Source of the DNA: an uncultured Pelagibacteraceae bacterium
GTDB lineage: Bacteria > Pseudomonadota > Alphaproteobacteria > Pelagibacterales > Pelagibacteraceae
DNA length: 64,000 nucleotides
NCBI GenBank assembly: GCA_902588635.1
Contig: CACIPW010000001.1
Location: forward strand, 43,774-107,773
Direction of reading: 5' to 3'
The position numbers and the translations under genes were made by a program. Positions 43,646 to 52,669 of this stretch are shown here, in pieces. Within the stretch, counting starts at the first letter, position 1; each line of letters opens with the position of its first letter. The notes beneath the pieces were generated by a model, which was given only the letters and a program-made list of their open reading frames with translations, made no database searches and was not told the origin of the DNA.

Positions 43646-44752
43646 TTATAACTCTACCATATCATCTTTATGGACTACTTCAGATTTTGAAATATATCCA
43701 AGTAATTTTTCAATTTCATTAGAATGATGACCCATTATTTTTTCAATTTCAAATGACGAAAATGAGCTGAGACCTCTTGCACATTCTTTATAATTTTTAT
43801 CAATAATTTTTATATGATCACCTTTATTAAATTTTCCAATAACTTTTTTAATCCCAGCCGCTAATAAACTTTTACCTTTTTTTAAAGCATCTTTTGCTCC
43901 TTCGTCAATAATTAGCTCTCCTTTTGGTGAAATAGAACTTATTATCCATTTCTTTCTTGCGTCTAATTTAGATATTTTTGGTAAAAACCAGGTACAATTG
44001 TTTTCATTAATAATTTTTTTAACAGGTCTTAATGGTAATCCATTTGCTATAACCATTTTACAACCAGATAGTTGACAAATTTTTGCAGCGTCAATTTTTG
44101 TTTTCATGCCACCAGTTCCATGTTCACCAATACTTTTAGTTGCTATATTTTCAATATTTTTGTCAATATTTTTAATTTCTTTTATTAGTTCTGCACTTTT
44201 GTTTAGCTTTGGATTTTTTGTATAAAGACCATCAACATCAGATAATAAAATTAATACATCCGCACCTGATATTTGAGCAACTCTTGAGGCAAGTCGATCG
44301 TTGTCTCCATACTTAATTTCAGTTGTGGCTGTACTATCATTTTCATTTACAATAGGTACAAACCCTAGTCCAAATAAATTTTCAAAAGTTCTTTTTGCAT
44401 TCAATGCTCTCCTTCGTTGTTCTGTATCTTCTAGAGTTAATAGAATTTGAGATATATTAATTTTATTTTTAATAAAATTTTTATTAAACAAATTCATTAA
44501 CTCAATTTGGCCAACTGATGCGACTGCTTGACTTTTTTCTAATTTAAGATTTTTTTTGCTTAAATTTAATTTTTTACAACCCATTGCTATAGCTCCAGAA
44601 CTTACAATTATAATTTTTTTATTTTTATTTAATAAATTCTTTATGTCTTTAGAGAATTCAAATAACCATTTGTTTCTAATTTTTTTCTTATTATCGATCA
44701 GCAAAGATGATCCAATTTTTATAACAATTATTTTTGAATTTTTAAGATACAT
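43646..44752 (-). CDS. proB: Glutamate 5-kinase
   Basis: A 368-residue amino-acid kinase, first and feedback-controlled step of proline synthesis. Seen: IIVIKIGSSLLID at the N-terminus, IIVSSGAIAMGCKKL, FVPIVNENDSTATTEI, GDNDRLASRVAQISGADVLI, GTGGMKTKIDAAKICQLSGC and a C-terminal PUA domain from about 275. It overlaps obgE by 11 bases, so it is coupled to that gene. Confidence 0.97.
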   Translation of the reverse strand: MYLKNSKIIVIKIGSSLLIDNKKKIRNKWLFEFSKDIKNLLNKNKKIIIVSSGAIAMGCKKLNLSKKNLKLEKSQAVASVGQIELMNLFNKNFIKNKINISQILLTLEDTEQRRRALNAKRTFENLFGLGFVPIVNENDSTATTEIKYGDNDRLASRVAQISGADVLILLSDVDGLYTKNPKLNKSAELIKEIKNIDKNIENIATKSIGEHGTGGMKTKIDAAKICQLSGCKMVIANGLPLRPVKKIINENNCTWFLPKISKLDARKKWIISSISPKGELIIDEGAKDALKKGKSLLAAGIKKVIGKFNKGDHIKIIDKNYKECARGLSSFSSFEIEKIMGHHSNEIEKLLGYISKSEVVHKDDMVEL

Positions 44753-45725
44753 AGGATAATAATTTTGCTTTAATTTTTGATATTGATTTTTTATTTAATG
44801 TTGAAAGAATGGCTATTTCTGACTTCTTATTTTTTGAAAATTTGTTAATTATTTTTTTAACTTCATCTTTGTCTATTAAGTCAATTTTATTTAAAACTAC
44901 AATTTCCTTTTTTTTTAAAAGGTCCTTGCTATAACTTTTAAGTTCATTTTTAACTTGTATATAAGTGCTTTCCAAGTCCTTTTCAGTTATATCAATAAGA
45001 TGTAGTAAAGTTTTGCATCTTTCAATATGTTTTAAAAATTTAATACCTAAGCCAACACCTCTGTGGGCACCTTCTACTAGCCCAGGTATATCTGCAATAG
45101 TTATTTCTTTATTATCATAAACAGCAACCCCAAGGTTTGGATTTAAAGTTGTGAATTTATAATTTGCAATTTTAGGTGTTGCGCTTGTAATAGCTGACAA
45201 CAGACTCGATTTTCCTGCATTTGGCAAACCAATAATTCCAATATCTGCAATTGTTTTTAATTGTAACCAAATTATAAACTCTTCTCCAATTTTGCCTTTG
45301 GTAAATTTTCTAGGAGCTCTATTTGTAGAACTTTTAAATCTCACATTTCCAAGTCCTCCTTTGCCACCATTAGCTACAACGAACTCTTCTCCTTGTTTTT
45401 TGAAATCAAAAATTAAAGTTTTGTTATCTTCTTCAAAAACTTGGGTGCCCACAGGAACTTTTAAGAATAGATTTTTACCACTTCGTCCTGTACGTTTTTT
45501 TCCAGAACCATCTGTTCCTCTTTCAGCTTTATGATGTTGTTGATATCTGAAATCAATGAGCGTATTAAGATTCCTTTCTGATCTTAAGACAACAGATCCT
45601 CCTTTACCTCCATCTCCACCATCAGGACCACCAAATTCTACAAATTTTTCCCTTCTAAAACTAGGTGAACCGCTACCACCATCACCTGCTTTAATATAAA
45701 TTTTAACTTGATCTAGAAATTTCAT
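44742..45725 (-). CDS. obgE: GTPase Obg (CgtA)
   Basis: A 327-residue ribosome-associated GTPase acting in large-subunit assembly. Seen: the glycine-rich Obg fold (FLDQVKIYIKAGDGGSGSPS, GGPDGGDGGKGGSVVL), the G1 motif IGLPNAGKSSLLSAI near 166, DIPGLVEGAHRGVGLG near 213, and NKID at about 285. It ends soon after the G domain, so the variable C-terminal OCT domain is absent, common in alphaproteobacteria. It lies downstream of rpmA. Confidence 0.97.
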   Translation of the reverse strand: MKFLDQVKIYIKAGDGGSGSPSFRREKFVEFGGPDGGDGGKGGSVVLRSERNLNTLIDFRYQQHHKAERGTDGSGKKRTGRSGKNLFLKVPVGTQVFEEDNKTLIFDFKKQGEEFVVANGGKGGLGNVRFKSSTNRAPRKFTKGKIGEEFIIWLQLKTIADIGIIGLPNAGKSSLLSAITSATPKIANYKFTTLNPNLGVAVYDNKEITIADIPGLVEGAHRGVGLGIKFLKHIERCKTLLHLIDITEKDLESTYIQVKNELKSYSKDLLKKKEIVVLNKIDLIDKDEVKKIINKFSKNKKSEIAILSTLNKKSISKIKAKLLSYVS

Positions 45726-45756
45726 AATACAACTCTTGTTTATTTGGTTGTACTAA

Positions 45757-46011
45757 TTAATTGGGTTTTACTGAAACAAAAGTTCTGTCTGATTTTGTTT
45801 TTTTAAATTCAACTTTGCCTTTAGCTACTGAAAAAATTGAATGATCTTTACCCATTTTTACATGTTCCCCAGGAAAAATTTTAGTACCTCTTTGTCTAAC
45901 AATAATATTTCCAGGCACAACATATTGACCACCATATTTTTTAACACCAAGTCTACGTCCCGCACTATCACGTCCGTTCCTTGATGATCCACCTGCTTTT
46001 TTTGTTGCCAT
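45757..46011 (-). CDS. rpmA: Ribosomal protein L27
   Basis: An 84-residue large-subunit protein near the peptidyl-transferase centre. Seen: [20 protein letters not shown] and the [20 protein letters not shown] signature. Complete. It begins 11 bases after rplU. A weak TACAAC/GTTGTA inverted repeat lies in the 31-base gap before obgE. Confidence 0.98.
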   Translation of the reverse strand: MATKKAGGSSRNGRDSAGRRLGVKKYGGQYVVPGNIIVRQRGTKIFPGEHVKMGKDHSIFSVAKGKVEFKKTKSDRTFVSVKPN

Positions 46012-46022
46012 AGTTTACCTTG

Positions 46023-46427
46023 TTATTTTTTTTCCTGAATTTCTTTTTTTACTTCTTTTATTTTTGTTGGTTTATTTAATTTTTCTGCTTCTGATAATAA
46101 TTTACCGTCTTTTGAAAATATCTTATTAATTCTTATTAAAGAATATTGTTGTCTATGACCATTTTTTCTTCTTGAATTTTTTCTTCTTCTTTTTTTAAAA
46201 ATTAAAACAGTTCTATTTTTTGAATTTTTTATTAAATTTGCCTCAACTTTTGCACCTTTAATTATAGGGCTTCCAATTTCGATATTTTTATCATCTCCAT
46301 AAGCTAAAATTTCTTTGAAATCTACTGTTGATGACGGTTTCGACTCCTGTAGCTTTTCTACTTTAAGAATCTCACCCGCTTTCACTTTGTATTGTTTTCC
46401 ACCTGTTTGTATCACTGCGTAAGACAT
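46023..46427 (-). CDS. rplU: Ribosomal protein L21 with charged extension
   Basis: 134 residues. The first 102 or so are normal L21 (YAVIQTGGKQYKVKAGEILK, then KFKKRRRKNSRRKNGHRQ-like block, here FKKRRRKNSRRKNGHRQQYS). The last 30 are a Lys/Glu-rich tail ending KEVKKEIQEKK. First gene of the rplU-rpmA-obgE-proB-proA-nadD-rsfS-ctpA-rppH run. A good promoter lies 26 bases upstream. Confidence 0.97.
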   Translation of the reverse strand: MSYAVIQTGGKQYKVKAGEILKVEKLQESKPSSTVDFKEILAYGDDKNIEIGSPIIKGAKVEANLIKNSKNRTVLIFKKRRRKNSRRKNGHRQQYSLIRINKIFSKDGKLLSEAEKLNKPTKIKEVKKEIQEKK

Positions 46428-46452
46428 AGTTAATCAAAATTTTATAATCAGC

Positions 46453-46480
46453 AATATAGTCTGAGGCTTTTTTTAGTCAA
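46453..46480 (-). promoter_or_regulatory. Probable sigma70-type promoter of the rplU operon
   Basis: On the minus strand TTGACT (46480-46475) and TATATT (46458-46453) are separated by 16 bases, in the 63-base gap between the gloB stop and the rplU start. The spacing and hexamers are close to consensus. Confidence 0.6.
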
Positions 46481-46490
46481 GTTTAATAAA

Positions 46491-47210
46491 CTAGAAATTA
46501 TCCTTTAAATCTCTTAGTTTTGAAAAGTTTTGTAAATTTTTTGATCTTAAAAAAATATTACATTCAATTTCATCTTTTATTGTTGAAGGGATAGTTGGCA
46601 AATTTTGTTTTAATTTTTCTTTAATTTTATAAATTTTTTTTTTAAGATTTTGATTGTTTGGGTCGTATTCTAAACAAAAGTCAGAATTTTTTAGAGTATA
46701 TTCATGTCCACAATATATTTTTGTATCAAGTGGTAGGTTTTTAAAAAAATTTAATGATTGAAACATTTGTGAATAAGTACCTTCAAAAATTCTTCCACAT
46801 CCTAGAGAAAAAAGTGTGTCTCCAGTAAAAATATTTTTTTCATTAAAAAAATAAAAACAAACATGACCACTTGTATGTCCAGGAATATGAATTACCTTTG
46901 CTTCAAATTTTTTTTCTTTCCAAATTTGATTATTTTTTACGGTTATATCTATTTCTGGAATTCTTTTTTTATCATCAATATATCCAACTACTTTTGCGCC
47001 ATATCTTTCTTTTAACTCTTTGTTTCCGCCAACATGGTCATAGTGATGGTGTGTATTTAATATAAAGTCTAATTTAATTTTATTTTTTTCTAAGTATTCA
47101 ATTATTGGCGTTGCTTCGCTTGGGTCAATTACGCAAGACTTATTATTTTTATCATCAATTATTAAATAGGAATAGTTATCTTTAAGGCAGGGGATTATTT
47201 TAACATTCAT
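46491..47210 (-). CDS. gloB: Hydroxyacylglutathione hydrolase (glyoxalase II)
   Basis: A 239-residue metallo-beta-lactamase-fold enzyme hydrolysing S-lactoylglutathione in methylglyoxal detoxification. Seen: IPCLKDNYSYLIIDD at the N-terminus, the metal ligands THHHYDHVGG, HIPGHTSGHVCFYF, FTGDTLFSLGCGRIFEGT and YCGHEYTLKN. The C-terminal helical domain is complete. It lies 1 base after metW, so it appears to be in the metX-metW-gloB unit. Confidence 0.95.
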   Translation of the reverse strand: MNVKIIPCLKDNYSYLIIDDKNNKSCVIDPSEATPIIEYLEKNKIKLDFILNTHHHYDHVGGNKELKERYGAKVVGYIDDKKRIPEIDITVKNNQIWKEKKFEAKVIHIPGHTSGHVCFYFFNEKNIFTGDTLFSLGCGRIFEGTYSQMFQSLNFFKNLPLDTKIYCGHEYTLKNSDFCLEYDPNNQNLKKKIYKIKEKLKQNLPTIPSTIKDEIECNIFLRSKNLQNFSKLRDLKDNF

Positions 47211-47211
47211 T

Positions 47212-47808
47212 CTACTTTTCTAACAAAAAAATTCCCAACTCAGAAGATAAATTTTTTAAATTTAAATTAAAACTATTAATCTCTGTAACTTTTTCATTAT
47301 GTAATGCCAATGATTTAAATAATTTTATTTTTTTTTTATAACAAAAATTAAAAAAATCTTTAATGGTACACATATGTAAATTTGGAGTATTGTACCACTC
47401 ATCTGGAAGATTTTTAGTGATAGGCATCGTTCCTTTTATTAACAAATCTAATCTTACTTTCCAAAAACCAAAATTTGGAATTGTAACTATTGCTTTATCA
47501 GCAACATTTAGAAGGTCATTTATAACTTTTTCTGGATTATAGAATGCTTGTAATGTTTGACTTAAAATAGCATAATTAAAAGATAAATTAGGAAATTGTT
47601 TTAAATCTTTTTCACCATTACCTTCAACAACTGCTAGCCCTTTCGAAACACATATTTGTACTTTATCTTTTGAAATTTCTAAGCCTCGTGTATCAATATT
47701 TTTTTTATCTTTTAAATATTTCATTAAAGTTCCATCACCACATCCAACATCAAGTACTTTTGTGTTATTTTTGATCAACTCTGCAATTATTTGAAATTCT
47801 TTTTTCAT
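47212..47808 (-). CDS. metW: Methionine biosynthesis protein MetW
   Basis: A 198-residue SAM-dependent methyltransferase-fold protein found next to metX in proteobacteria. Seen: VLDVGCGDGTLMKYL near 19, GLEISKDKVQICVSKGLAVV, YAILSQTLQAFYNPEKV and IVTIPNFGFWKVRLDLLIKG. These match MetW. Its exact chemistry is unclear in the family; it is thought to assist MetX in homoserine acetylation. It starts 6 bases after metX. Confidence 0.95.
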   Translation of the reverse strand: MKKEFQIIAELIKNNTKVLDVGCGDGTLMKYLKDKKNIDTRGLEISKDKVQICVSKGLAVVEGNGEKDLKQFPNLSFNYAILSQTLQAFYNPEKVINDLLNVADKAIVTIPNFGFWKVRLDLLIKGTMPITKNLPDEWYNTPNLHMCTIKDFFNFCYKKKIKLFKSLALHNEKVTEINSFNLNLKNLSSELGIFLLEK

Positions 47809-47814
47809 AATTTT

Positions 47815-48924
47815 TTAGTAGTTTGCTTCTAAAAAGTTTTTTACTGCTTTTAAAAATTCTGGCACATCTAGAAGAAACGAGTCATGGCCTTTATCACTTG
47901 TAATTTCTATAAAACCAACTTCAACACCTGAAGCATTTAAAGCAATAACAATTTCTTTATTTTCTGCCGTTGGGTATAACCAGTCAGAAGTGAAAGAAAT
48001 TATAAAAAACTTTGTTTTAGAATTTTCAAATGCCTTTGATAAGTTTCCCTTATACTGCTTTACAAGATCAAAATAGTCCATAGCTCTTGTTATATATAAG
48101 TAACTATTTGCATCAAATCTATCTACAAATATAGAACCTTGATATCTTAGATAGCTTTCAATTTGAAAGTCTGCGTCAAAACTAAAATTTAAATCATCTT
48201 TTTCTTGAAGTTTTCTTCCAAATTTTTCTTGTAATCCTTTCTTAGAAAGATAAGTGATGTGTGCTGCCATTCTAGCAACTGCCAAACCTTTATTAGGAGA
48301 AGAATTTAAGTATGAATAATTTCCATTTTTCCAGTTTGCATCAGCCATTATCGATTGTCTTCCAAGTTCATTGAAAGCAATATTTTGCGCAGAATGGCTA
48401 GCTGTGCACGCTATAGGAATTGCCGTTTTTGTTTTGTCAGGAAAATTTGCTACAAATTGAAGTGCCTGCATTCCACCCATTGACCCTCCAGTCACACTAT
48501 AAAGTTTATCGATTTTAAAAAACTCTAATAAATTATACTGGGCATTAACCATGTCATTTATTGTTATTACTGGAAAATCTATTCCAAATTCTTTATTTGT
48601 TTTGGGGTTAATATTTTTTGGACCAAAAGATCCCATGCAACCTCCAATTACATTTGCACAAATTACAAAAAATTTATTTGTGTCAATAGCTTTTGATGGT
48701 CCAACCGCATGTGACCACCATCCAGATTTCTTAGTTACAGGATTTATACCAGAAACAAATTGATCTCCTGTTAAAGCATGAAATGCTAAAATTGCATTAT
48801 CTTTCTTATCATTTAATTTTCCATAAGTTTCATAAGCTAAAGGATAATCACTTATAGTTTCACCACAATCTAATTTAAGTGGTTTTTTTACAATTATTGT
48901 TTTTATATTTTCTTTAACATTCAT
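47815..48924 (-). CDS. metX: Homoserine O-acetyltransferase
   Basis: A 369-residue alpha/beta-hydrolase-fold acyltransferase activating homoserine for methionine synthesis. Seen: YETYGKLNDKKDNAIL near 29, ALTGDQFVSG, the nucleophile Ser in TGGSMGGMQALQF near 145, the acid in FTSDWLYP and the His in DKGHDSFLLD near 347. Length and motifs are complete. Some members use succinyl-CoA; the donor cannot be read with certainty. The leader carries a SAM-II riboswitch, so expression should fall when SAM is plentiful. Confidence 0.95.
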   Translation of the reverse strand: MNVKENIKTIIVKKPLKLDCGETISDYPLAYETYGKLNDKKDNAILAFHALTGDQFVSGINPVTKKSGWWSHAVGPSKAIDTNKFFVICANVIGGCMGSFGPKNINPKTNKEFGIDFPVITINDMVNAQYNLLEFFKIDKLYSVTGGSMGGMQALQFVANFPDKTKTAIPIACTASHSAQNIAFNELGRQSIMADANWKNGNYSYLNSSPNKGLAVARMAAHITYLSKKGLQEKFGRKLQEKDDLNFSFDADFQIESYLRYQGSIFVDRFDANSYLYITRAMDYFDLVKQYKGNLSKAFENSKTKFFIISFTSDWLYPTAENKEIVIALNASGVEVGFIEITSDKGHDSFLLDVPEFLKAVKNFLEANY

Positions 48925-48955
48925 AAGTATACGCCATTTGATGAATTGTGAGAAA

Positions 48956-49012
48956 AAAACTTATTTAGCGGTTTTTCTTAAGCGCTCGCAATTCAGATAA
49001 ATCAGCGCATGT
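48956..49012 (-). promoter_or_regulatory. SAM-II riboswitch in the metX leader
   Basis: Read on the minus strand, the leader contains GCGCTGATTTA (49008-48998), TTGCGAGCGC with P1 partner AGCGC (48986-48982) and a downstream GCTAAA (48969-48964). P1 pairs GCGCT with AGCGC. The loop TTTA can pair with TAAA of GCTAAA to form the H-type pseudoknot. Order, spacing and conserved bases match the SAM-II aptamer known upstream of metX and metA in alphaproteobacteria. The aptamer is followed directly by a run of seven T and ends about 35 bases before the ATG. Confidence 0.9.
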
Positions 49013-49014
49013 TT

Positions 49015-49043
49015 TTTTTACAAGATCAGTTTCAATATGTCAA
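49015..49043 (-). promoter_or_regulatory. Probable promoter of metX-metW-gloB
   Basis: On the minus strand a perfect TTGACA (49043-49038), a 17-base spacer and TAAAAA (49020-49015) precede the SAM-II element. Transcription would start around 49008, on the first base of the aptamer helix. The -10 is weak. Confidence 0.5.
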
Positions 49044-49119
49044 TTTTTTTGTAAAAAATAGCAATTATATGTAATTCTTGATTAATTTATTTATAAGGAT
49101 AGTTATATAAAAAACAACA

Positions 49120-50196
49120 ATGTCATTACTAAAATTTAAAAAATTAAAAATAGAAACTTACAAACCGGGCAAATCCAAATTATCACGGTTTAAGAATATA
49201 ATAAAACTGTCAGCAAATGAGTCTGCATTAGGAGTTAGCCCCAAGGTAAAAAAAGAGATTAATAAAAAAATCAATATTTCAAAATATCCAGATAGCAAGT
49301 CAAAAAATTTGAGAAAATATATTTCAAATAAATTTAAATGTAGGTTTACAAATATAATTTGTGGAGCTGGATCAGATGAGATTATACAAATTATTTGTAC
49401 ATTATTTTTGAAACCAAAAGATGAAGTGATTGTTTCCCAGTTTAGTTTTTTAATGTATAGAATTTATGCAAAAATAGCAGGCGCCAATGTTATATATTCT
49501 AAGGAGAAAAACTTTAAAATTTCTGTATCTGAGATTTTAAAAAAAGTTTCAAAAAAAACTAAAATAGTTTTTTTAGCAAATCCAAACAATCCAACTGGAA
49601 CATATTTAGAAAAAAAAGAATTGCTTAAATTAAGAAAAAAGCTTAGGAACAACATACTGCTTGTAGTTGATGATGCATATGTTGAGTATATGAAGAAAAA
49701 AAATTATGAGTCAGGATTAAAATTGTTTAAAAATAAAAATAATGTTTTAATTCTTAGAACTTTTTCCAAAATCTACGGTCTAGCTTCATTAAGAATTGGC
49801 TGGGGTTATGGTCCAAAAAATATCATTGATGCAATGTATGAAATGAAGCCACCATTTAATGTTAACTCCGCTGCTCAAATAGCTGCTGTTGCTGCATTGA
49901 AGGACAATAATTTCATTAGAAAATCTGCTAAACATAATTTTTTTTGGGGAACAAAACTAAAAAAAATATTTGAAAATTATGGAATTACAACAAATGAAGT
50001 TACTACTAATTTTTTATTGCTGAACTTTAACAAATGTAAATATTCTGCAAATTATATACAAAAAAAATTAGAAAACAGTGGGATTATTTTAAGAGGAATG
50101 AAGTCTTACAAAATTAAAAATGCTTTAAGGTTAACAATTGGTAGTAGTGTAGCTAATAATAAAGTAATAAAGATCCTTAAAAAAATATTTAACTAA
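49120..50196 (+). CDS. hisC: Histidinol-phosphate / aromatic aminotransferase (HisC-like)
   Basis: A 358-residue PLP-dependent fold-I aminotransferase. Seen: KLSANESALGVSPKVKKEI near 29, ICGAGSDEIIQIICTLFL near 79, FLANPNNPTGTYLEKKEL, VVDDAYVEYM and the PLP Lys in LILRTFSKIYGLASLRIGWG. It is Lys-rich, as are its neighbours. tyrA follows after 1 base, so it may work as the aromatic or prephenate/4-hydroxyphenylpyruvate aminotransferase rather than, or as well as, in histidine synthesis. No other his genes are nearby. It is divergent from metX. Confidence 0.88.
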   Translation: MSLLKFKKLKIETYKPGKSKLSRFKNIIKLSANESALGVSPKVKKEINKKINISKYPDSKSKNLRKYISNKFKCRFTNIICGAGSDEIIQIICTLFLKPKDEVIVSQFSFLMYRIYAKIAGANVIYSKEKNFKISVSEILKKVSKKTKIVFLANPNNPTGTYLEKKELLKLRKKLRNNILLVVDDAYVEYMKKKNYESGLKLFKNKNNVLILRTFSKIYGLASLRIGWGYGPKNIIDAMYEMKPPFNVNSAAQIAAVAALKDNNFIRKSAKHNFFWGTKLKKIFENYGITTNEVTTNFLLLNFNKCKYSANYIQKKLENSGIILRGMKSYKIKNALRLTIGSSVANNKVIKILKKIFN

Positions 50197-50197
50197 A

Positions 50198-51091
50198 ATG
50201 AAAAATATACTTATAGTTGGCTGTGGCTTAATTGGTTCTTCAGTGTTAAGAGCAGTTTATCACAAAAAAATATTTAAAAATATTTTTGTATTAGAAAAAT
50301 CTAAAAAAAATATTTCCATAATAAGAAAATTAAATATTAGATGTAAAATATTTAAGAATATAAAAAATATCTCTACTAATATTGACCTGATAATTTTATG
50401 CACTCCAATGAGTCAATACTCAAGTACCATTTTAAAAATAAATAAATTAGTTACTAGCAAGACAATTGTAACAGACGTAGGCTCAACCAAAGAATTAAGC
50501 TTTAGAGATGTTAAAAAAAAATTAAAAAAAAATACTACATGGATACCATCTCACCCTATAACGGGATCTGAAGTAAGTGGACCACAATATGGTGATAAAA
50601 ATCTTTTTAAAAATAAATGGTGTGTTTTAATTAAAGAAAGAAATATCAATAAAGTTCATTTATCTAAATTACAATCTTTTTGGAAAAAATTAGGATCAAA
50701 AGTTATTTTTATGAATTCAAAACAACATGATATAATTTTTTCTATAACAAGTCACTTGCCTCACTTAATTGCTTATAATTTAGTAAAAACAGCAACTGAT
50801 TTTGAAACACAAAAAAAGTACAATCTAATTAAATTTAGCGCAGGTGGATTAAGGGATTTTTCACGTATAGCTGCAAGCAATGAAATTATGTGGAGAGATA
50901 TTTTTTTTAATAATAAAAAAAATATGATTTCAGCAATAGATTTGTTTATTAGGAATCTTAATTCTTTTAAAAAGGATATTAATCTTAAAAAAAATAAACA
51001 AATAATTAAAAAATTAATTAAAACTAAGAAAGTTAGAAAGCAAATAATATTACTGAAGCAGGATATAAATAAGCCAGATTTTGGTAGATAG
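50198..51091 (+). CDS. tyrA: Prephenate / cyclohexadienyl dehydrogenase
   Basis: A 297-residue NAD(P)-dependent dehydrogenase of tyrosine synthesis. Seen: ILIVGCGLIGSSVLRAVYHK nucleotide site, LIILCTPMSQYSS, VTDVGSTKE near 95, WIPSHPITGSEVSGPQYG near 114 with the substrate His, and ITSHLPHLIAYNLV near 183. No chorismate mutase or ACT domain is visible. It directly follows the aminotransferase gene, forming an aromatic-amino-acid pair. Its stop abuts the convergent TPR-sulfotransferase stop with no gap. Confidence 0.93.
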   Translation: MKNILIVGCGLIGSSVLRAVYHKKIFKNIFVLEKSKKNISIIRKLNIRCKIFKNIKNISTNIDLIILCTPMSQYSSTILKINKLVTSKTIVTDVGSTKELSFRDVKKKLKKNTTWIPSHPITGSEVSGPQYGDKNLFKNKWCVLIKERNINKVHLSKLQSFWKKLGSKVIFMNSKQHDIIFSITSHLPHLIAYNLVKTATDFETQKKYNLIKFSAGGLRDFSRIAASNEIMWRDIFFNNKKNMISAIDLFIRNLNSFKKDINLKKNKQIIKKLIKTKKVRKQIILLKQDINKPDFGR

Positions 51092-52669
51092 TTATTTTTT
51101 TAAATTTTTTTTTAAATCCTCAAGATAAGGAGAATAATTTTTCCAAGATGCAACTGATGTTTTGTATATTGGTTGCCTAACTTGCGCTAGACTAGCCGTT
51201 GCAACAGAATTATTGCTTTTATAAAATTCAACACAATTTGTACTCCAATTTAAATCACAGAAATTTAATAATTTTTTTACCTCATCTTCAAAATTTTCTG
51301 TGAAGTTTTCATATTGAATATTAAGTATATTTTTTTCTCCCAAGGTTTTTTTCCAAAAATTCATATATTCAATATACATATTATAAAATTCGGCTAGATT
51401 TTTTAAATTATAAGAAAATGCTAAGTTTGATGCTGTAAAATTTTGTTTATAATTTGACCAACAAATATCCATTGGATTTCTATTGCAATTAATGATGTAA
51501 GAATTTGGAAATATTTTTTTTATAAATCCTATCCATTTAAAATTCAATGGAGCTTTATCAACAACATACTCTTCAGGATAATCTAATTGATTAATTTTAT
51601 CTAAATAAAAATTTTTTACATTATCTAAAGTTTTATTTGAAATAGAGTCAAAGTAAAAATAATTATTTGTTTCTTTTGTTCTTTCTTTTTTATCAGAAAA
51701 TTCTTTATACACAGCATCAGCAAAAAAAGGCAATTCACCTGCGCCTGCAACTTTTTCATGCGAAGATAACACCTGCTCAATTAAAGAAGTTCCCGATCTA
51801 GGCATACCTACAATGAAAATTATTTTTTTATTCGAATTGTTTTCAAATGATAAAATATCTAATTTTTCTTTAAAATTTTTTTTTAAATTTGAAAAAGTTT
51901 GATTTTCAAACTCAGATGTATATTTTATTAATTTGTCTTTTATATCATTTCCCTTCTTATAGTTTGTAAAAGAATTACTAAAATCTTTTATATCATCTAA
52001 AGCCTTTCCTAATGCAAAGTATAAATGCATTTTTTGAATTTTGGTAAGATTTTTATCATTAAGCATTTTTTTAAATATTTCAAAATCTTTATCATTCTTC
52101 TTAAATTTTTTTGACATGCTAATTAGTCTATAAATTTGTGTGGCACCGGGTTTAATGCTTAATGCTTTTTTATAATATAGATGGCTATTTTGGAAATCGC
52201 CCAAGAACTGATATATATTTGCACTTGTATAATTTAGTACAAAATCTTCAGGATAATATTCTAAAGCATTCTTTAAAATTTTAATTGCATCATTATTCAA
52301 GTTTAATTTTTCTTTTAATTGGGACAGGTTAATCATTGCATTTAAAAAATTAGGTTTTATTTTTAAAGCTCTGTCGTAGTAATCATTGGCTTTTTTATAA
52401 TTTCCTAAATGACCATGAACAAGTCCAAGATTATTTAACACATGTATATTGTTTTCATCAAGACGAAATGCTTTATCAAGAATTTCAAGAGCATTATTAT
52501 GTTCACCTATATTTATTAAAGACATGCCTAAAGCGTTGTAAAATATATATTCATTTGGAAATTTTTTTATAAGTTTTCTTGAAATAGAAATTACTTCGTC
52601 ATATTTTTTAACAGTAAGTAAATTTACTATTTTTTTTAGTTCTTGTTTTTTATCTATAATTTGATTCAT
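51092..52669 (-). CDS. TPR-repeat protein fused to a sulfotransferase domain
   Basis: 525 residues. The first 230 or so form TPR helices (consensus pieces such as AFRLDENNIHVLNNLGLVHG and YYDRALKIKPNFLNAMINLS). Next is a sulfotransferase domain with the PAPS 5'-phosphosulfate loop FIVGMPRSGTSLIEQVLSSH near 281, then EYVVDKAPLNFKWIGFIKKI and INCNRNPMDICWSNY, which carries the 3'-phosphate-binding region. No signal peptide is seen, so it should be cytoplasmic. TPR-sulfotransferases are common in marine bacteria, with acceptors mostly unknown. The start overlaps the NlpC/P60 gene by 20 bases, suggesting an envelope-related acceptor. Confidence 0.9.
   Translation of the reverse strand: MNQIIDKKQELKKIVNLLTVKKYDEVISISRKLIKKFPNEYIFYNALGMSLINIGEHNNALEILDKAFRLDENNIHVLNNLGLVHGHLGNYKKANDYYDRALKIKPNFLNAMINLSQLKEKLNLNNDAIKILKNALEYYPEDFVLNYTSANIYQFLGDFQNSHLYYKKALSIKPGATQIYRLISMSKKFKKNDKDFEIFKKMLNDKNLTKIQKMHLYFALGKALDDIKDFSNSFTNYKKGNDIKDKLIKYTSEFENQTFSNLKKNFKEKLDILSFENNSNKKIIFIVGMPRSGTSLIEQVLSSHEKVAGAGELPFFADAVYKEFSDKKERTKETNNYFYFDSISNKTLDNVKNFYLDKINQLDYPEEYVVDKAPLNFKWIGFIKKIFPNSYIINCNRNPMDICWSNYKQNFTASNLAFSYNLKNLAEFYNMYIEYMNFWKKTLGEKNILNIQYENFTENFEDEVKKLLNFCDLNWSTNCVEFYKSNNSVATASLAQVRQPIYKTSVASWKNYSPYLEDLKKNLKK

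Noticed and set aside
45730..45752. Terminator between rpmA and obgE
   Set aside because: A 6-base TACAAC/GTTGTA repeat has a long loop and no T-run, so it is too weak to call.
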